From positions 1,247,192 to 1,311,191 of the forward strand of contig NZ_OMPO01000001.1 in assembly GCF_900292035.1 (NCBI RefSeq): a stretch of 64,000 nt of DNA. Direction: 5' to 3'. The notes under the pieces are model-generated. The model was given only the letters and a program-made list of their open reading frames with translations, made no database searches and had not been told where the DNA came from. Source of the DNA: Blastococcus sp. Marseille-P5729 (GTDB lineage: Bacteria; Actinomycetota; Actinomycetes; Mycobacteriales; Antricoccaceae). Shown here piece by piece: positions 63,457 through 64,000 of the stretch (position 1 is the first letter of the stretch; every line of letters begins with the position of its first letter). The translations under genes were made by a program, and so were the position numbers.

Positions 63457-64000
63457 GTGCTGGACGTACGCCGGCTCGTCCTGCTGCGGGCGCTGGCGAT
63501 CCGCGGGTCGGTCACTGCCGTCGCGGCGGCGATGAACATGGCACCCTCGTCGGTGTCGGCGCAGCTCGCGGCGCTGGAGAAGGAGACCCGCACGACGTTG
63601 CTGCGTCGCGCCGGCAGAGGGGTGCAGCTGACGGCGGAGGCGCAGGCGCTGGTGGCCCGCATTGATCCGATCCTCGACGCGCTCGAGGAGGCGGAGGCTG
63701 CCCTGGGCATGGCTCGGGAGGAGGTGACCGGGCGAGTGCGGCTGGCGCTGTTCCAGTCGGCGGCCATCGCGCTGCTTCCCCGCGTGCTGACCGCCGTGCG
63801 GGAGCGGCATCCGCAGCTGCGGCTGGAGGTCGTGCAGTACGAACCCGAGACCGCCCTACACGAGACGTGGGTGCGGGACGTCGACCTGGTCGTCGCCGAG
63901 TACTACCCCGGCCACGCGCCCGTGCACTGGCCAGGTCTGGACCGCCACATCCTGCTGCAGGACGATCTGCAGTTGATCACGCCGACCGGCCTCACGGTCG
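63457..64000 (+). CDS. LysR-family regulator (truncated by the window end)
   Basis: The first 181 codons of a LysR regulator. The GTG at 63457 gives MLDVRRLVLLRALAIRGSVT, and the helix-turn-helix reads VAAAMNMAPSSVSAQLAALE, as in LysR proteins of the ArgP/IciA or putative proline-responsive type. The effector domain starts around residue 90 (RVRLALFQSAAIALLPRVL) and runs off the window edge. It is divergent from putA, and the palindrome between them suggests that it controls putA. An ATG at 63441 is out of frame. Confidence 0.88.
   Translation, partial: MLDVRRLVLLRALAIRGSVTAVAAAMNMAPSSVSAQLAALEKETRTTLLRRAGRGVQLTAEAQALVARIDPILDALEEAEAALGMAREEVTGRVRLALFQSAAIALLPRVLTAVRERHPQLRLEVVQYEPETALHETWVRDVDLVVAEYYPGHAPVHWPGLDRHILLQDDLQLITPTGLTV

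Noticed and set aside
63354-63767. Upstream extension of putA by 138 codons
   Set aside because: It lies opposite the LysR gene and has no PutA homology; MPSDSS at 63353 is a normal opening.

Overview
The window is high-GC DNA from an actinobacterium (class Actinomycetes). Supporting signs are GTG starts, 4-bp ATGA/GTGA overlaps, a soluble acyl-ACP desaturase, DUF3151, an ECF42-type sigma factor with a DGPF/YCII partner, an actinobacterial-type SAM-IV riboswitch and a HAIR element before clpB. The order purA, purA-adjacent protein, DUF3151, fba, pyrE, clpB follows, from memory, the Mycobacterium tuberculosis Rv0357c-Rv0384c stretch, so this looks like an old chromosomal backbone with accessory blocks between its members. 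Genus cannot be fixed from the sequence. I found no tRNA, rRNA, CRISPR array, prophage or transposase.

Layout. 1-1.8 kb: pcaD and its IclR regulator (protocatechuate pathway). 1.8-6.5 kb: purA, a conserved partner, a CYTH-CHAD protein, DUF3151 and the nucleoid protein HU. 6.8-7.8 kb: acyl-ACP desaturase. 7.97-12.97 kb: a five-gene minus-strand operon (DUF4242 protein, acyl-CoA-dehydrogenase-like flavoprotein, and a sulfonate/nitrate-type ABC transporter) headed by a SAM-IV riboswitch and a 23-codon leader ORF. I read it as a sulfur-acquisition system that has probably not been described as a unit. 13.1-15.5 kb: two linked acyl-CoA dehydrogenases that look like a heteromeric pair. 15.6-21.99 kb: MFS exporter, PPOX flavoprotein, lutABC lactate oxidation and an M20 dipeptidase. 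22.0-23.2 kb: a scar in which parts of three genes are fused. 23.2-27.5 kb: VOC protein, FabG-like reductase, class II aldolase and an OlsB/OlsA-like pair. 27.7-32.3 kb: 5'-truncated amt, small membrane protein plus FAD oxidase, lemA and pyrE.

32.3-39.6 kb: frameshifted ECF42 sigma factor with DGPF protein, fasciclin lipoprotein, membrane protein, a NlpC/P60 wall hydrolase under a c-di-AMP (ydaO) riboswitch, an SDR and two related membrane proteins. 39.7-44.5 kb: a Baeyer-Villiger monooxygenase, an SMP-30 lactonase and a GAF/Fis regulator, each preceded by the same 12-base motif; together they look like a ketone-to-lactone-to-hydroxyacid module. 44.7-48.1 kb: clpB with HAIR operator, then vapBC. 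48.0-53.8 kb: membrane protein, MerR regulator, truncated DUF1801 gene, M13 peptidase and PhoD. 53.9-64 kb: DUF3516 helicase, quinone reductase, cation/proton antiporter, bifunctional putA and a divergent LysR gene cut by the window end.

Two dispersed intergenic repeat families stand out: four ~65-bp elements centred mostly on ATTAAT with a tandem copy of the 3' arm, and three ~55-bp elements folding into a hairpin. Several genes are broken (three-gene fusion, amt, DUF1801, ECF42), which suggests either recent gene decay or assembly trouble. All calls rest on reading the sequence and remembered family features; no database search was made.
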